A stretch of DNA of 64,000 bases, taken from NCBI GenBank assembly GCA_016704485.1, contig JADJAA010000001.1:2046001-2110000 (forward strand). Direction: 5' to 3'. A model generated the notes under the pieces. It did no database searches. It was not told the origin of the DNA and was given only the letters and a program-made list of their open reading frames with translations. The stretch's first letter is position 1, and every line of letters starts with the position of its first letter. Source of the DNA: Flavobacteriales bacterium (GTDB taxonomy: Bacteria > Bacteroidota > Bacteroidia > Flavobacteriales_F > PHOS-HE28). The translations under genes and the position numbers were made by a program. Positions 17,419 to 25,829 of this stretch are shown in pieces.

Positions 17419-18318
17419 ATGAAAAAGATATTAGTTATCCATTACTCACAGACCGGGCAGCTGACCGAAGTGCTAAAGGCGCTGACACAACCGCTTACGC
17501 TTGCTGGCGTGCAAGTGGATCATTTGCCGATAACGCCCGTTACGCCTTACCCATTCCCGTGGTCGCGGATGGGCTTCTTCGGCGTGTTCCCGGAATCCGT
17601 GAATGGTGACCCGGTTCCATTGCTACCGGCTGCTGCGCCAAGTAGCAACTATGATCTGATCATTTTCGGGTATACAATATGGTACCTGAACCCTTCAATA
17701 CCGGCCAACTCCTTTTTAAGACAAGCGGATCCTGCATTGTTCCGGAACACACCGGTCCTCACAGTTATTGGTGCACGTAATATGTGGGTGCATGCCCAGG
17801 AAAAAGTGAGGAAAATGCTGAAGGGTCTTGGTGGTATACCCGTTGGTAATATCGTAGCGGAGGATCGAGCATCCAATATGGTAAGCCTTGTTACCATTAT
17901 CCGTTGGATGTTCTGGGGCAAGAAGGAGGCGTTCTTTCTTTTTCCACCTGCGGGAATTCGAGAAGCCGATATTGCTTCGAATGCGCGTTTTGCTCCGGAG
18001 ATCCTCGCTCGACTGGAATCCCGGAACTGGGATGGTTTCAACAAGAAGATATTGCAGCTTGGCTCGGCACAGATCAAACCTGCCTTGCTGATCCTGGAGA
18101 AGAGAGCGTTGGTCCTGTTCGGTAAATACCGTTCGTTCATGCTTGCCAAAGTGGCTACGGATCCAACGAGTCGTGATAAAAGGGTGCGGATCTTCTCCGT
18201 TGCCTTGCCGATCGGGGCCTTCATACTTTCACCCATCACCGCACTCACCACTTTTCTGGTTTCAATATTCAGACGCAAAGCGATCCAACGTGAAGTGGAT
18301 GAACTGCTTTCGTACTGA
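17419..18318 (+). CDS. darA: dialkylresorcinol condensing enzyme DarA
   Basis: 299 residues starting MKKILVIHYSQTGQL, the flavodoxin-like opening characteristic of DarA, followed by a C-terminal hydrophobic segment (ALPIGAFILSPITALTTF, ~residues 262-280). DarA works with DarB to join two fatty-acid-derived chains and aromatise them into a 2,5-dialkylresorcinol, the alcohol part of flexirubins. The ATG at 17419 is chosen because the earlier in-frame start lies only 11 bases past the promoter element and lacks the family N-terminus. DarB follows after 109 bases with its own promoter. The call rests on the N-terminal motif and on adjacency to DarB. Confidence 0.85.
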   Translation: MKKILVIHYSQTGQLTEVLKALTQPLTLAGVQVDHLPITPVTPYPFPWSRMGFFGVFPESVNGDPVPLLPAAAPSSNYDLIIFGYTIWYLNPSIPANSFLRQADPALFRNTPVLTVIGARNMWVHAQEKVRKMLKGLGGIPVGNIVAEDRASNMVSLVTIIRWMFWGKKEAFFLFPPAGIREADIASNARFAPEILARLESRNWDGFNKKILQLGSAQIKPALLILEKRALVLFGKYRSFMLAKVATDPTSRDKRVRIFSVALPIGAFILSPITALTTFLVSIFRRKAIQREVDELLSY

Positions 18319-18358
18319 ACGAAATGGCTTCTGAGGTGTTCAGGTAAGAATGATGCAG

Positions 18359-18366
18359 TATTTTTG
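18359..18366 (+). promoter_or_regulatory. -7 promoter element of darB
   Basis: TATTTTTG, exact TAnnTTTG, 61 bases before the ATG at 18428. It indicates that darB can be transcribed independently of darA. Confidence 0.55.
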
Positions 18367-18427
18367 CATCCCTGCGGTTCCTTGTGAGGTGTAGGTATTT
18401 CTTAGTAAACTGTTCACGATCAGTAGT

Positions 18428-19558
18428 ATGCAAGACGTTTTCGTTACACGCGTATCGGGCTTTCTTCCCAATTCCCCCATTTCAAATGATGAGATGGAGG
18501 AGTATTTGGGCTACATCAATGGTGTGCCCTCCCGAGCGCGTAAATTGGTGCTGCGTAACAACGGTATCAAGCAACGGTACTATGCCATGGAAAAAGGTGG
18601 CAAGCTTACGCACACGAATGCTCAGATCGCTTTTGAAGCAGTGAAAGGACTGGCCGGTAATGGCATAGAACTTAAGGACTTCGAGGTCTTGGCTGCTGGA
18701 ACTTCTTCGCCCGACCAATTCATGCCTTCACATGCGTCGCAGGTGCATGGCTACATGCCGCATCCGATGGAGATCATCTCGCCTAGTGGTGCCTGCTGCG
18801 CTGGTATGGGTGCATTGAAATATGCGCACATGAGCGTGGCATCCGGCAATTCACGCAATGCTGTTGCTGTTGGTTCCGAACTGCTTTCACCCATGATGCT
18901 CTCCCGCAATTTTGAGAGCGAAGCGGAACGGATCGGGCAGTTGGAGGCCAACCCCATGATCGCATTTGAAAAGGAGTTCCTTCGTTGGATGCTCAGCGAT
19001 GGTTCCGGAGCGATGTTACTGGAGAACAAACCCCGTGGCGAATGCGATCTGCAAGTGGAATGGGTCGTTTCCAAATCGTTCGCACATGAGTTGGAGACCT
19101 GCATGTATTTCGGCGGAGAAAAGGATGCTGAAGGTGACTTCCGTGGATGGAAAACATACTCCGCTGAGGAATTAGCGCCGAATGCGATCATGAGCATGAA
19201 GCAGGATACCCGCCTACTTGGTAAGCACATGTGCCAATTCGCTGTGAAATGGCTCGCCGAGGTGTTGGAAGAAAAGAAGGTGGACATCGATACGGTGGAC
19301 CACTTCATGCCGCACCTATCGTCCATGTTCTTCCGCGATAAGATCCAGGAGGAATTGGTTGCGCGGAATATCCACGTCCCTTATGACCGGTGGTACCTGA
19401 ACTTACCGGACGTTGGCAACGTTGCTTCCGCATCGATCTACCTGATGCTCCGCGACCTGATCGCCACAGGCAAGGTTAAAAAAGGACAACGCCTGCTGCT
19501 CATGGTGCCCGAAAGTGCGCGCTTCAGCCTGGGCTTCGCCTTGATGAAGGTGGTTTGA
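18428..19558 (+). CDS. darB: dialkylresorcinol ketosynthase DarB (KASIII-like)
   Basis: A 376-residue FabH-like ketosynthase. The expected triad is visible: C124 in GACCAGMG, H296 in FMPHLSSMF, and N331 in DVGNVASAS. DarB condenses a beta-ketoacyl thioester with an enoyl-derived partner to make a cyclohexanedione, which DarA aromatises to the dialkylresorcinol. Position directly after DarA and inside a polyene cluster supports this over ordinary FabH. After the stop, 267 bases pass before the next gene, so the transcript may end there, though I see no strong hairpin. Confidence 0.88.
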   Translation: MQDVFVTRVSGFLPNSPISNDEMEEYLGYINGVPSRARKLVLRNNGIKQRYYAMEKGGKLTHTNAQIAFEAVKGLAGNGIELKDFEVLAAGTSSPDQFMPSHASQVHGYMPHPMEIISPSGACCAGMGALKYAHMSVASGNSRNAVAVGSELLSPMMLSRNFESEAERIGQLEANPMIAFEKEFLRWMLSDGSGAMLLENKPRGECDLQVEWVVSKSFAHELETCMYFGGEKDAEGDFRGWKTYSAEELAPNAIMSMKQDTRLLGKHMCQFAVKWLAEVLEEKKVDIDTVDHFMPHLSSMFFRDKIQEELVARNIHVPYDRWYLNLPDVGNVASASIYLMLRDLIATGKVKKGQRLLLMVPESARFSLGFALMKVV

Positions 19559-19800
19559 TCGGAACGCTGATGACGCTGATAAGTATGATCTCTATGATCT
19601 GAATTTTCAGGCACTAAATGGCGTCAATTTCAAGTTGGACCACTTCTGATTTTCTACCATTTGTATCTTGTGAAAGAAGTCCTTCAAGACAAATGAATTG
19701 CTGACCTGAGAACCCGGTCTTGATCAGCTCATCGAACAAGCACGAATAAGGAATGTCTATCTAGGTTAAGACCCGGAAAGCATGTCGTAATGCCGGTCCA

Positions 19801-19808
19801 TACCTTTG
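19801..19808 (+). promoter_or_regulatory. -7 promoter element of the HTH-BtrH-ABC-KS/CLF operon
   Basis: TACCTTTG, exact TAnnTTTG. It lies between an early in-frame ATG (19790) and the ATG at 19826, so it rules out the early start. Confidence 0.6.
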
Positions 19809-19825
19809 TTACTCAACTACTACCA

Positions 19826-20227
19826 ATGAAAAAAGAAGATGTACCGCAGGATGATGCGAACATACTTGAAGGAAAATTCAAGGTGGTGAAGTATGCCGTG
19901 AACGAGAACGGCGAGTACGAGAAAGTGCCAAGTGTAGGCTGGGAGCCAGAGAACGTGGCACTCGAACAGGCGTGGGATGTTGTCCATGAGCAAGTGGATG
20001 AAGCCCGGAAAAAAGTAAAAGCCGGGACCCTAAGCACATTGGCCTATCACATGGAGGTCAACATGATGGATGCCGCATTGCTCGGCAAACACACGGGACT
20101 TTCCGCACGTGCGGTGAAGAAGCATTTGGAGCCTGCGGAGTTCACGCAACTTGATGCATCTACACTTCAGATCTATGCCGATGCACTGCTCCTTTCTGTT
20201 GAAGAGCTGAAGAAATTGCCTGTATGA
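19826..20227 (+). CDS. small protein with an HTH-like C-terminal half, first gene of the KS/CLF operon
   Basis: 133 residues. The N-terminal ~60 are charged and have no recognised domain. Residues ~70-133 (AALLGKHTGLSARAVKKHL ... LQIYADALLLSVEELKKLP) read like a five-helix Cro/XRE helix-turn-helix: the Gly-Leu-Ser turn, a recognition-like helix, and the usual 'ALxVSxxEL' ending. It might be a cluster regulator, or an HTH-like fold reused as an adaptor. The start at 19826 is set by the promoter at 19801-19808. The gene overlaps the BtrH-like gene as ATGA. I do not recognise a named family. Confidence 0.72.
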   Translation: MKKEDVPQDDANILEGKFKVVKYAVNENGEYEKVPSVGWEPENVALEQAWDVVHEQVDEARKKVKAGTLSTLAYHMEVNMMDAALLGKHTGLSARAVKKHLEPAEFTQLDASTLQIYADALLLSVEELKKLPV

Positions 20228-21237
20228 CAAAAGACATTACTGTTCCTTTCGATCACCAACAATCGGCCCATTGCGAAACGGGCGTGATCTCCAATCTGAT
20301 GCGGTTCCATGGTCTGCGGGTGAGCGAACCCATGGCCTTTGGTATCGGTTCCGGTCTGTTCTATAGCCACATGCCGTTCTTGAAATTGAATGGGATCCCG
20401 GTAACCACTTACCGCATCCTGCCAGGGCATATCTTCAAACGTTTCTCCAGGAATATCGGAGTGGAAATGAAGCGTATGTCATTCCGTGATCAGGATGAAG
20501 CGATGCGCGAATTGGATCGTGTGCTGGACCAAGGTCTGCCTGTTGGAATGCTCACGAGCGTCTTCTATTTGCCCTACTTGCCCAAGGCATTCCGCTTTCA
20601 TTTCAATGCGCACAACATCGTGGTATTCGGTCGCAAGGGCGATGAATACCTAGTGAGCGATCCCGTGATGGATGAAACTACGACCATCCACCGCACCGCG
20701 TTGATCCGTGCACGTTTTGCCAAGGGAACACCGGATACGAAGGGACGCATGTACTACCCCACGGTCGTGCCAACTGGACCTGATCTGAAGAAGGCCGCCG
20801 CCAAAGGTTTGCGACGTGTTGCACGCGATATGGCCACAACTCCGTTGCCGATGTTCGGCGCAAAAGGCATTCCTTATCTCGCCGGGAGATTGCGCAAGTA
20901 TGAAACCAAATTGGGCAACCGAAGGGCCTTGCTATTTCTGGGGAATCTGATACGCATGCAAGAGGAGATCGGTACCGGTGGTGCAGGTTTCAGGTTCATG
21001 TATGCCGCGTTCTTGCAAGAAGCAGCTGCCTTGTTGGAAAAGCCGGAATTGCGCGAAAAGGCCAAGGAAATGACCCGTATTGGTGATCTCTGGCGCGAGT
21101 TTGCATTTGAAGCCGGGCGTATGGTAAAGGGCCGCGCGGAAGCCGGTTCAACGTTTGCTTCCATGGCCGATAAATTGGATGTGATCGGTAAGGCGGAACA
21201 GATGTTCTTCAAGGACCTGATGCGCATCAGTAAGTGA
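20224..21237 (+). CDS. BtrH-like (C39-fold) acyltransferase/peptidase-like protein
   Basis: A 337-residue protein with a BtrH N-terminal domain, a papain-like C39 relative. A possible triad is C17 in SAHCETGVIS, H130 in NAHNIVVFG and D146 in LVSDPV. BtrH of butirosin synthesis moves an acyl group from an acyl carrier protein to an aminoglycoside. A homologue beside ABC and KS/CLF genes of a polyene ester cluster is thus a natural candidate for moving the finished polyene from ACP to its acceptor. The ~190-residue helical C-terminal part is of unknown role. It is coupled by ATGA to the small upstream gene and overlaps the ABC ATPase start by one base. Confidence 0.82.
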   Translation: MTKDITVPFDHQQSAHCETGVISNLMRFHGLRVSEPMAFGIGSGLFYSHMPFLKLNGIPVTTYRILPGHIFKRFSRNIGVEMKRMSFRDQDEAMRELDRVLDQGLPVGMLTSVFYLPYLPKAFRFHFNAHNIVVFGRKGDEYLVSDPVMDETTTIHRTALIRARFAKGTPDTKGRMYYPTVVPTGPDLKKAAAKGLRRVARDMATTPLPMFGAKGIPYLAGRLRKYETKLGNRRALLFLGNLIRMQEEIGTGGAGFRFMYAAFLQEAAALLEKPELREKAKEMTRIGDLWREFAFEAGRMVKGRAEAGSTFASMADKLDVIGKAEQMFFKDLMRISK

Positions 21238-21983
21238 TGCAAGGCAACGTTGATATCCGTGTGCGTGGGGTAGTGAAGAAGTATGGCAACCGCGCTGGTA
21301 ATGCCGTGGATCATATCGACCTGGATGTACGCTCCGGTGAATTCCTCGGACTTCTTGGTCCGAACGGTGCGGGTAAAACATCGCTGATCTCCATCATCAC
21401 CGGAGTACGATCGGCATCAGCAGGCAGCGTGTTGATCAAAGATCATGATGTTGCGAACGTTCCTGATGTTGTGCATGAATGCATTGGGTTCGTTCCACAG
21501 AACATTGCACTGTACGAGATGCTTACGGCGCGTGAGAATCTTTCTTTTTTCGGAAAGCTGCATGGTATGGGTGCCCTTAAGATCCGTCAGCGAAGTGATC
21601 ATTTGCTGGAACGAGCTGGCCTGCTTGCCCGCTCGCATGAACGCGTTGGGACATGGAGCGGCGGAATGCAACGGCGATTGAATTTGATCACTGCTTTGCT
21701 TCATGAACCCGGGATCGTTTTTTTGGATGAACCTACCGTGGGTATCGACATACAATCGCGTACAGCGATCTGGGTGTTGTTGGAAGAGATCAACAAAGCA
21801 GGTACAACGATCGTTTACACCAGTCATCATTTGGAAGAAGCTGCACGGCTTTGCTCCCGCGTGGTGATCATGGATCAAGGCCGTATCGTTGGTGAAGTCA
21901 CGGATACAAAAGGTCAAGGCGGAACGGAGCGATTGGAAGCGGTTTTCTTAGGGTTGACCGGAATGGAATACCGTGATCATTGA
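21237..21983 (+). CDS. ABC transporter ATP-binding protein
   Basis: A 248-residue nucleotide-binding subunit. Walker A is GPNGAGKTS (~residues 43-51). The signature-equivalent segment is TWSGGMQRRLN, Walker B is IVFLDEPTVGID, and the switch histidine is in TSHHLEEA. It is of the DrrA/CcmA drug-exporter type. ATG 21237 (overlapping the upstream TGA) is preferred to the GTG 3 bases earlier. It energises the permease that follows; together they likely export pigment or precursor. Confidence 0.93.
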   Translation: MQGNVDIRVRGVVKKYGNRAGNAVDHIDLDVRSGEFLGLLGPNGAGKTSLISIITGVRSASAGSVLIKDHDVANVPDVVHECIGFVPQNIALYEMLTARENLSFFGKLHGMGALKIRQRSDHLLERAGLLARSHERVGTWSGGMQRRLNLITALLHEPGIVFLDEPTVGIDIQSRTAIWVLLEEINKAGTTIVYTSHHLEEAARLCSRVVIMDQGRIVGEVTDTKGQGGTERLEAVFLGLTGMEYRDH

Positions 21984-21984
21984 C

Positions 21985-23277
21985 ATGACGTCCAGAATCC
22001 TCGCCCACATCCAAAAAGAGCTGCTGCTCTTGCTGCGTGATCGCGGTGGATTGGCGCTGCTTTATTTGATGCCCGTGTGCTTGGTGAGCATCATGGCCGT
22101 TGTGCAAGATGCGCCGTTCAAGGATTTTTCGGATAAACAGGTGTTGGTGCTCTACCGCGATCTCGATGGAGGTGTGGTCGGCAAACAACTGTTGGAGGGC
22201 CTCAACGATGCAGGACCGTTCATGGTAACGGATATCACAGGTGATGCCGGTACTACAGATGCCATTTTTCAAGAACGTGTTCGCACCGGGGAATTCCAGG
22301 TGGGTATTACCGTGCCTTCCGGTGTTTCGGAGGTTTTGGTGAAGAGTTCCGATGCTGTGGTGAAGGGGTTGTTCGGACAGATCGCAGGTGATAGTATCAC
22401 GGCCGCAGAACCGGATAGCGCGTTCGTTGAAGTGCTGATCGACCCCGTGGTAAAAAAGGCATTCCGCGAATTGATGAACGCCCAAGTGAACCGCGTTCTA
22501 GCTGGGCTGAGCGCCGACCGGATGCTCCAGGACATGACCACGCAAATGGAAAACCTCACCGGCAATGATCTGGAACCATTGCGTATACAGGAGCCTTTCA
22601 TCCGCGTGAAACAACGGATGGCCGGCATCGAGTTGAGCGGCACCCACGTAGCAGCCGATTCCACCCAGCACAACGTACCCGCCTGGACCATCTTCGCTAT
22701 GTTCTTTAGCGTGGTTTTAATGGCCGGTAACATGGTGAAGGAACGAGATAGTGGCATCATGGCACGCATGCTGACCATGCCCGGTGGCGCCGCTGAACGG
22801 ATCGCTGGTCGGGTGATGGCATTCTTGCTCGTATGTGTGTCACAAGCCACCTTGATATTTGCGATCGGCGTTTTCCTGTTGCCGATCTTAGGGTTGCCCG
22901 CATTGGATCTTCAAGCGATCAATTGGTTGATGTTATTGCTCGTGACCTTGGCTGTTGGGGCGGCTGCAACTTCTTACGGTGTTCTGGTCGGTGCATTCTC
23001 CACTACGCAACAACAATCGGCCGTATTCGGGTCTACATCCGTGGTGATCCTTTCTGCATTGGGCGGGATCTGGGTGCCACTTTACATTATGCCCAAGGCT
23101 ATGCGTACCGTTGGGGAATTAACCCCGTTGAACTGGAGCATGGAGGCCTACAACGCAGTGCTGCTACGCGATGGTAACATGGCCGAACTATGGCCATATC
23201 TGATGCCGTTGCTGATCTTTACCGCTATCTGCACTGCAGTCGCCATCTTCGCTGAGCGGATTACGAGTCGTAAATGA
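21985..23277 (+). CDS. ABC-2 type transporter permease
   Basis: 430 residues. One N-terminal helix (~25-43) is followed by a ~200-residue periplasmic domain and then five to six C-terminal helices from ~230, the ABC-2/DrrB-like layout; FGSTSVVILSALGGIWVPL is typical of these exporters. ATG 21985 directly follows the ATPase stop; a GTG at 21973 is an alternative. It overlaps the ketosynthase gene by 4 bases, so transport and synthesis are cotranslated. Substrate is inferred from the cluster only. Confidence 0.92.
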   Translation: MTSRILAHIQKELLLLLRDRGGLALLYLMPVCLVSIMAVVQDAPFKDFSDKQVLVLYRDLDGGVVGKQLLEGLNDAGPFMVTDITGDAGTTDAIFQERVRTGEFQVGITVPSGVSEVLVKSSDAVVKGLFGQIAGDSITAAEPDSAFVEVLIDPVVKKAFRELMNAQVNRVLAGLSADRMLQDMTTQMENLTGNDLEPLRIQEPFIRVKQRMAGIELSGTHVAADSTQHNVPAWTIFAMFFSVVLMAGNMVKERDSGIMARMLTMPGGAAERIAGRVMAFLLVCVSQATLIFAIGVFLLPILGLPALDLQAINWLMLLLVTLAVGAAATSYGVLVGAFSTTQQQSAVFGSTSVVILSALGGIWVPLYIMPKAMRTVGELTPLNWSMEAYNAVLLRDGNMAELWPYLMPLLIFTAICTAVAIFAERITSRK

Positions 23278-24479
23278 ACAACACGGTACACATTTCTGGT
23301 TTGGGTATCATCTCGGCTATTGGGAATGATGTTGCAACCAACTTGGATGCACTGTTGAACGAACGTACCGGAATTGCACCGATCACCCGACTGCAAACAC
23401 GCCACAGTGAACTCTATCCTGCGGCTGAGGTGAAATTGAGCGATGAGGATCTGGGTATTTTAGCGAATCCACGATCCATGCACGGTTGGACACGCACTGC
23501 ACTGCTCGGGCTAAAAGCGGTGAAGGAAGCTTTGGCGCACGCAGGGGTTGATCCGCAGCAACCTCGCGTTGGATTTATTTCCGCTTCAACCGCAGGCGGC
23601 ATGGATAAGTCCGAGCCGATCTATAAGCAACTGTTCGACGATGAATTGCCCGATGATGTGGCACAATACGTAGGCACGCACGACCCCGGTGAACATGCCG
23701 AGCGCATCGCTGCTGAGCTTGGTATCACCGGGTTCTTGACGAACATTAGCACCGCGTGTTCTTCTTCCGCGAATGCGATCATGCTCGGGAGCAGAATGAT
23801 CAAGAGCGGGCAATTGGATGTGGTGATCGCTGGTGGTGCCGATGCACTGTCGCGCTTTACCGTGAACGGTTTCCATAGTTTGATGATCCTGGACAAGGAG
23901 CCTTGCCGACCCTTCGATGCAAGCCGCACTGGTTTGAATTTAGGCGAAGCAGCGGCGTACGTGATCCTGGAAAGTGATGTGCATTTGAAAGCCCGAAACG
24001 CAAAAAGTTTGGCGCGTGTTACCGGCTACGCAAATCGCAACGAAGCATTTCATGTGACGGCTTCTTCGCCTGAGGGCGATGGCGCTTTGCATGCGATGGA
24101 AGATGCATTGAACGTCGCTCAGCTGAAGCCGGAAGCGATCAGTTACATCAACGTACACGGCACCGGAACGTCGAACAACGATGGTTCCGAAGGGCGTGCG
24201 TTGCAACGGTTATTTGGCAATTCTATCCCGTCGTTCTCCAGTACGAAAACGTTCACTGGACACACGCTTGGTGCAGCGGGTGCGGTGGAAGCGGTGTATG
24301 CAACGCTTGCGATCCAACACAACGTGTGCTTCGCGAATCTTCGCTTCACGGACCCTATGCCTGAAGCTGCTGTAACGCCTGTTTGGCATACGTTACGCGA
24401 TCAACGGATCGAACATGTACTGAGCAATTCGTTCGGGTTCGGTGGAAACAATTCTTCGCTAGTTATTTCCGCACCGTGA
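23274..24479 (+). CDS. beta-ketoacyl-ACP synthase, catalytic KS of a KS/CLF pair
   Basis: A 401-residue FabF-like ketosynthase with all active residues: Cys in NISTACSSSANA (~162), His in NVHGTGTSNN (~291), and His in FTGHTLGAAGA (~330). It overlaps its downstream partner by one base (TGATG). That partner lacks the cysteine, so the two should form a type II PKS-like KS/chain-length-factor heterodimer, as shown for ApeO-ApeC of aryl polyene synthesis. It would elongate the aryl starter and fix polyene length together with its partner. Confidence 0.92.
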   Translation: MNNTVHISGLGIISAIGNDVATNLDALLNERTGIAPITRLQTRHSELYPAAEVKLSDEDLGILANPRSMHGWTRTALLGLKAVKEALAHAGVDPQQPRVGFISASTAGGMDKSEPIYKQLFDDELPDDVAQYVGTHDPGEHAERIAAELGITGFLTNISTACSSSANAIMLGSRMIKSGQLDVVIAGGADALSRFTVNGFHSLMILDKEPCRPFDASRTGLNLGEAAAYVILESDVHLKARNAKSLARVTGYANRNEAFHVTASSPEGDGALHAMEDALNVAQLKPEAISYINVHGTGTSNNDGSEGRALQRLFGNSIPSFSSTKTFTGHTLGAAGAVEAVYATLAIQHNVCFANLRFTDPMPEAAVTPVWHTLRDQRIEHVLSNSFGFGGNNSSLVISAP

Positions 24480-25534
24480 TGAAACCGGTCTACATAACCG
24501 GTGCTTCTGCGATCTCCCCGCAACCCACCTTCGATCGTGATGATCTGGAGAAAGTGGTTGCTTACGATACCCATCCACTTAACGTGATCGTGCCGGATAT
24601 TACGGGCTACGTTGATCCCAATCGCGTGCGCCGCATGACACGCCATACGCGCATCGGGTTGATGGCGGCGTTGAATGCACTCAAAAGAGCCGATGTAAAA
24701 GAACCCAGTGCCGTGATCATGGGTACCGGCGATGGGTGCAAGGACAGTGTAGCACGCTTTCTTGACAACATGATCGATCACGATGAGACGGTGGCAAATC
24801 CTACGGCATTCATCGGTTCCACGCACAACAGTTTGGCCGGGCAGATCGCCATGGCCGTGAATAGCAAAGCATACAATTACACGTACTTGCAACGCGGACT
24901 GTCATTCTCCAGTGCGTTGATGGATGGGTTGATGCACGTGGGGTCGGAAGATGCACGCAATGTGTTGGTCGGTGCGGCGGATGTTATTACGCCCGATTTC
25001 TATATCACGCACCGCAGAACGGGTCTTTGGAAGAACCACGCGGTAAAGAACCTCGAAGTGCTGAACAGCACCGATAACGGAGCGCTCGCCGGCGAAGGTT
25101 CAGCATTCTTCGTGCTCGATAGCGAACCGGGAAAAAATGCAGTTGAGATCCTCGGTGTGGATGCCTTCTTCAAACCCGGAGAAGTACACGTGAAGGACCG
25201 CGCGGAAAAACTTTTCGCCAAGAACAATAGAACGTTGAACGATGTGGACCTTGTGCTACTCGGCTACAACGGCGATCACACCCAGGACCGAGCGTATGAC
25301 ACCGTGCGTGCCCAATTCCCGAACGCAACGATAGCGTGCTACAAACCACTGTTCGGTGAATTTTATACGGCCAACGCGCTCGGTGTTTGGATGGGTTACT
25401 CCGCGATCCGATCCGGTTCCATTCCGAAGGAGATCGCCATGCAGGGCCGCTCATCCGGCGGGTTCAAGAATGTGTTGATCTACGATCACTACCAACTGAA
25501 AGACCACGTGCTAGTAGGATTGGGAGCGGTGTGA
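24479..25534 (+). CDS. chain-length-factor-like ketosynthase without active-site Cys
   Basis: 351 residues with a thiolase fold related to KS. At the place of the nucleophile the sequence reads YLQRGLSFSSALMDG, with no cysteine, and the HGTGT histidine motif is also replaced (LLGYNGDHTQD). This is the pattern of the ApeC-type chain length factor. The start is ATG 24479, sharing bases with the previous stop; a longer in-frame reading runs inside the upstream gene and has no family match. It ends the pigment operon and is followed by about 500 non-coding bases. Confidence 0.88.
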   Translation: MKPVYITGASAISPQPTFDRDDLEKVVAYDTHPLNVIVPDITGYVDPNRVRRMTRHTRIGLMAALNALKRADVKEPSAVIMGTGDGCKDSVARFLDNMIDHDETVANPTAFIGSTHNSLAGQIAMAVNSKAYNYTYLQRGLSFSSALMDGLMHVGSEDARNVLVGAADVITPDFYITHRRTGLWKNHAVKNLEVLNSTDNGALAGEGSAFFVLDSEPGKNAVEILGVDAFFKPGEVHVKDRAEKLFAKNNRTLNDVDLVLLGYNGDHTQDRAYDTVRAQFPNATIACYKPLFGEFYTANALGVWMGYSAIRSGSIPKEIAMQGRSSGGFKNVLIYDHYQLKDHVLVGLGAV

Positions 25535-25682
25535 GCGCGACCACATTGGACCTTCGCTATTTTTTCAACAAAAAGTACCGATCGTTCAAGATCGATGTAC
25601 ATTCGGTAAAATGTTGTTGCAAGCTCACCATAAAAACTTGCTGCCAAGACTCACATTTGCCTTCGCCTCACACGCGAGCTTT

Positions 25683-25746
25683 CGAGACTTCGAGACTTCG
25701 AGACTTCGAGACTTCGAGACTTCGAGACTTCGAGACTTCGAGACTT
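25683..25746. repeat. tandem repeat, eight perfect copies of an 8-base unit
   Basis: The unit CGAGACTT is repeated eight times without a mismatch, with partial copies on both sides. It lies about 150 bases past the last pigment gene. The open frame through it would read a repeating FETSRLRD peptide but has no start or context of a gene. Confidence 0.95.
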
Positions 25747-25795
25747 CGAAAGAATATGGCTGCTAAAAGTAAGCGCCACACCTTGCATTTCATCC

Positions 25796-25829
25796 AATAA
25801 AAAGCCCCCGATGCGTTAACATCGAGGGC
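25796..25829 (-). terminator. rho-independent terminator on the minus strand
   Basis: Arms 25804-25813 and 25820-25829 with a 6-base loop. One position is a G-U pair in minus-strand RNA but a C-A mismatch in plus-strand RNA, and five T follow only on the minus strand. It therefore ends a transcript coming from the right, yet no minus-strand gene lies there. Confidence 0.65.

Noticed and set aside
25683..25746. CRISPR array
   Set aside because: Units are 8 bases and directly joined; no spacers and no cas genes.
25387..25800. Protein gene with a repeating FETSRLRD peptide
   Set aside because: The frame begins inside the chain-length-factor gene and owes its repeat to the 8-base tandem DNA repeat; no start site or family.
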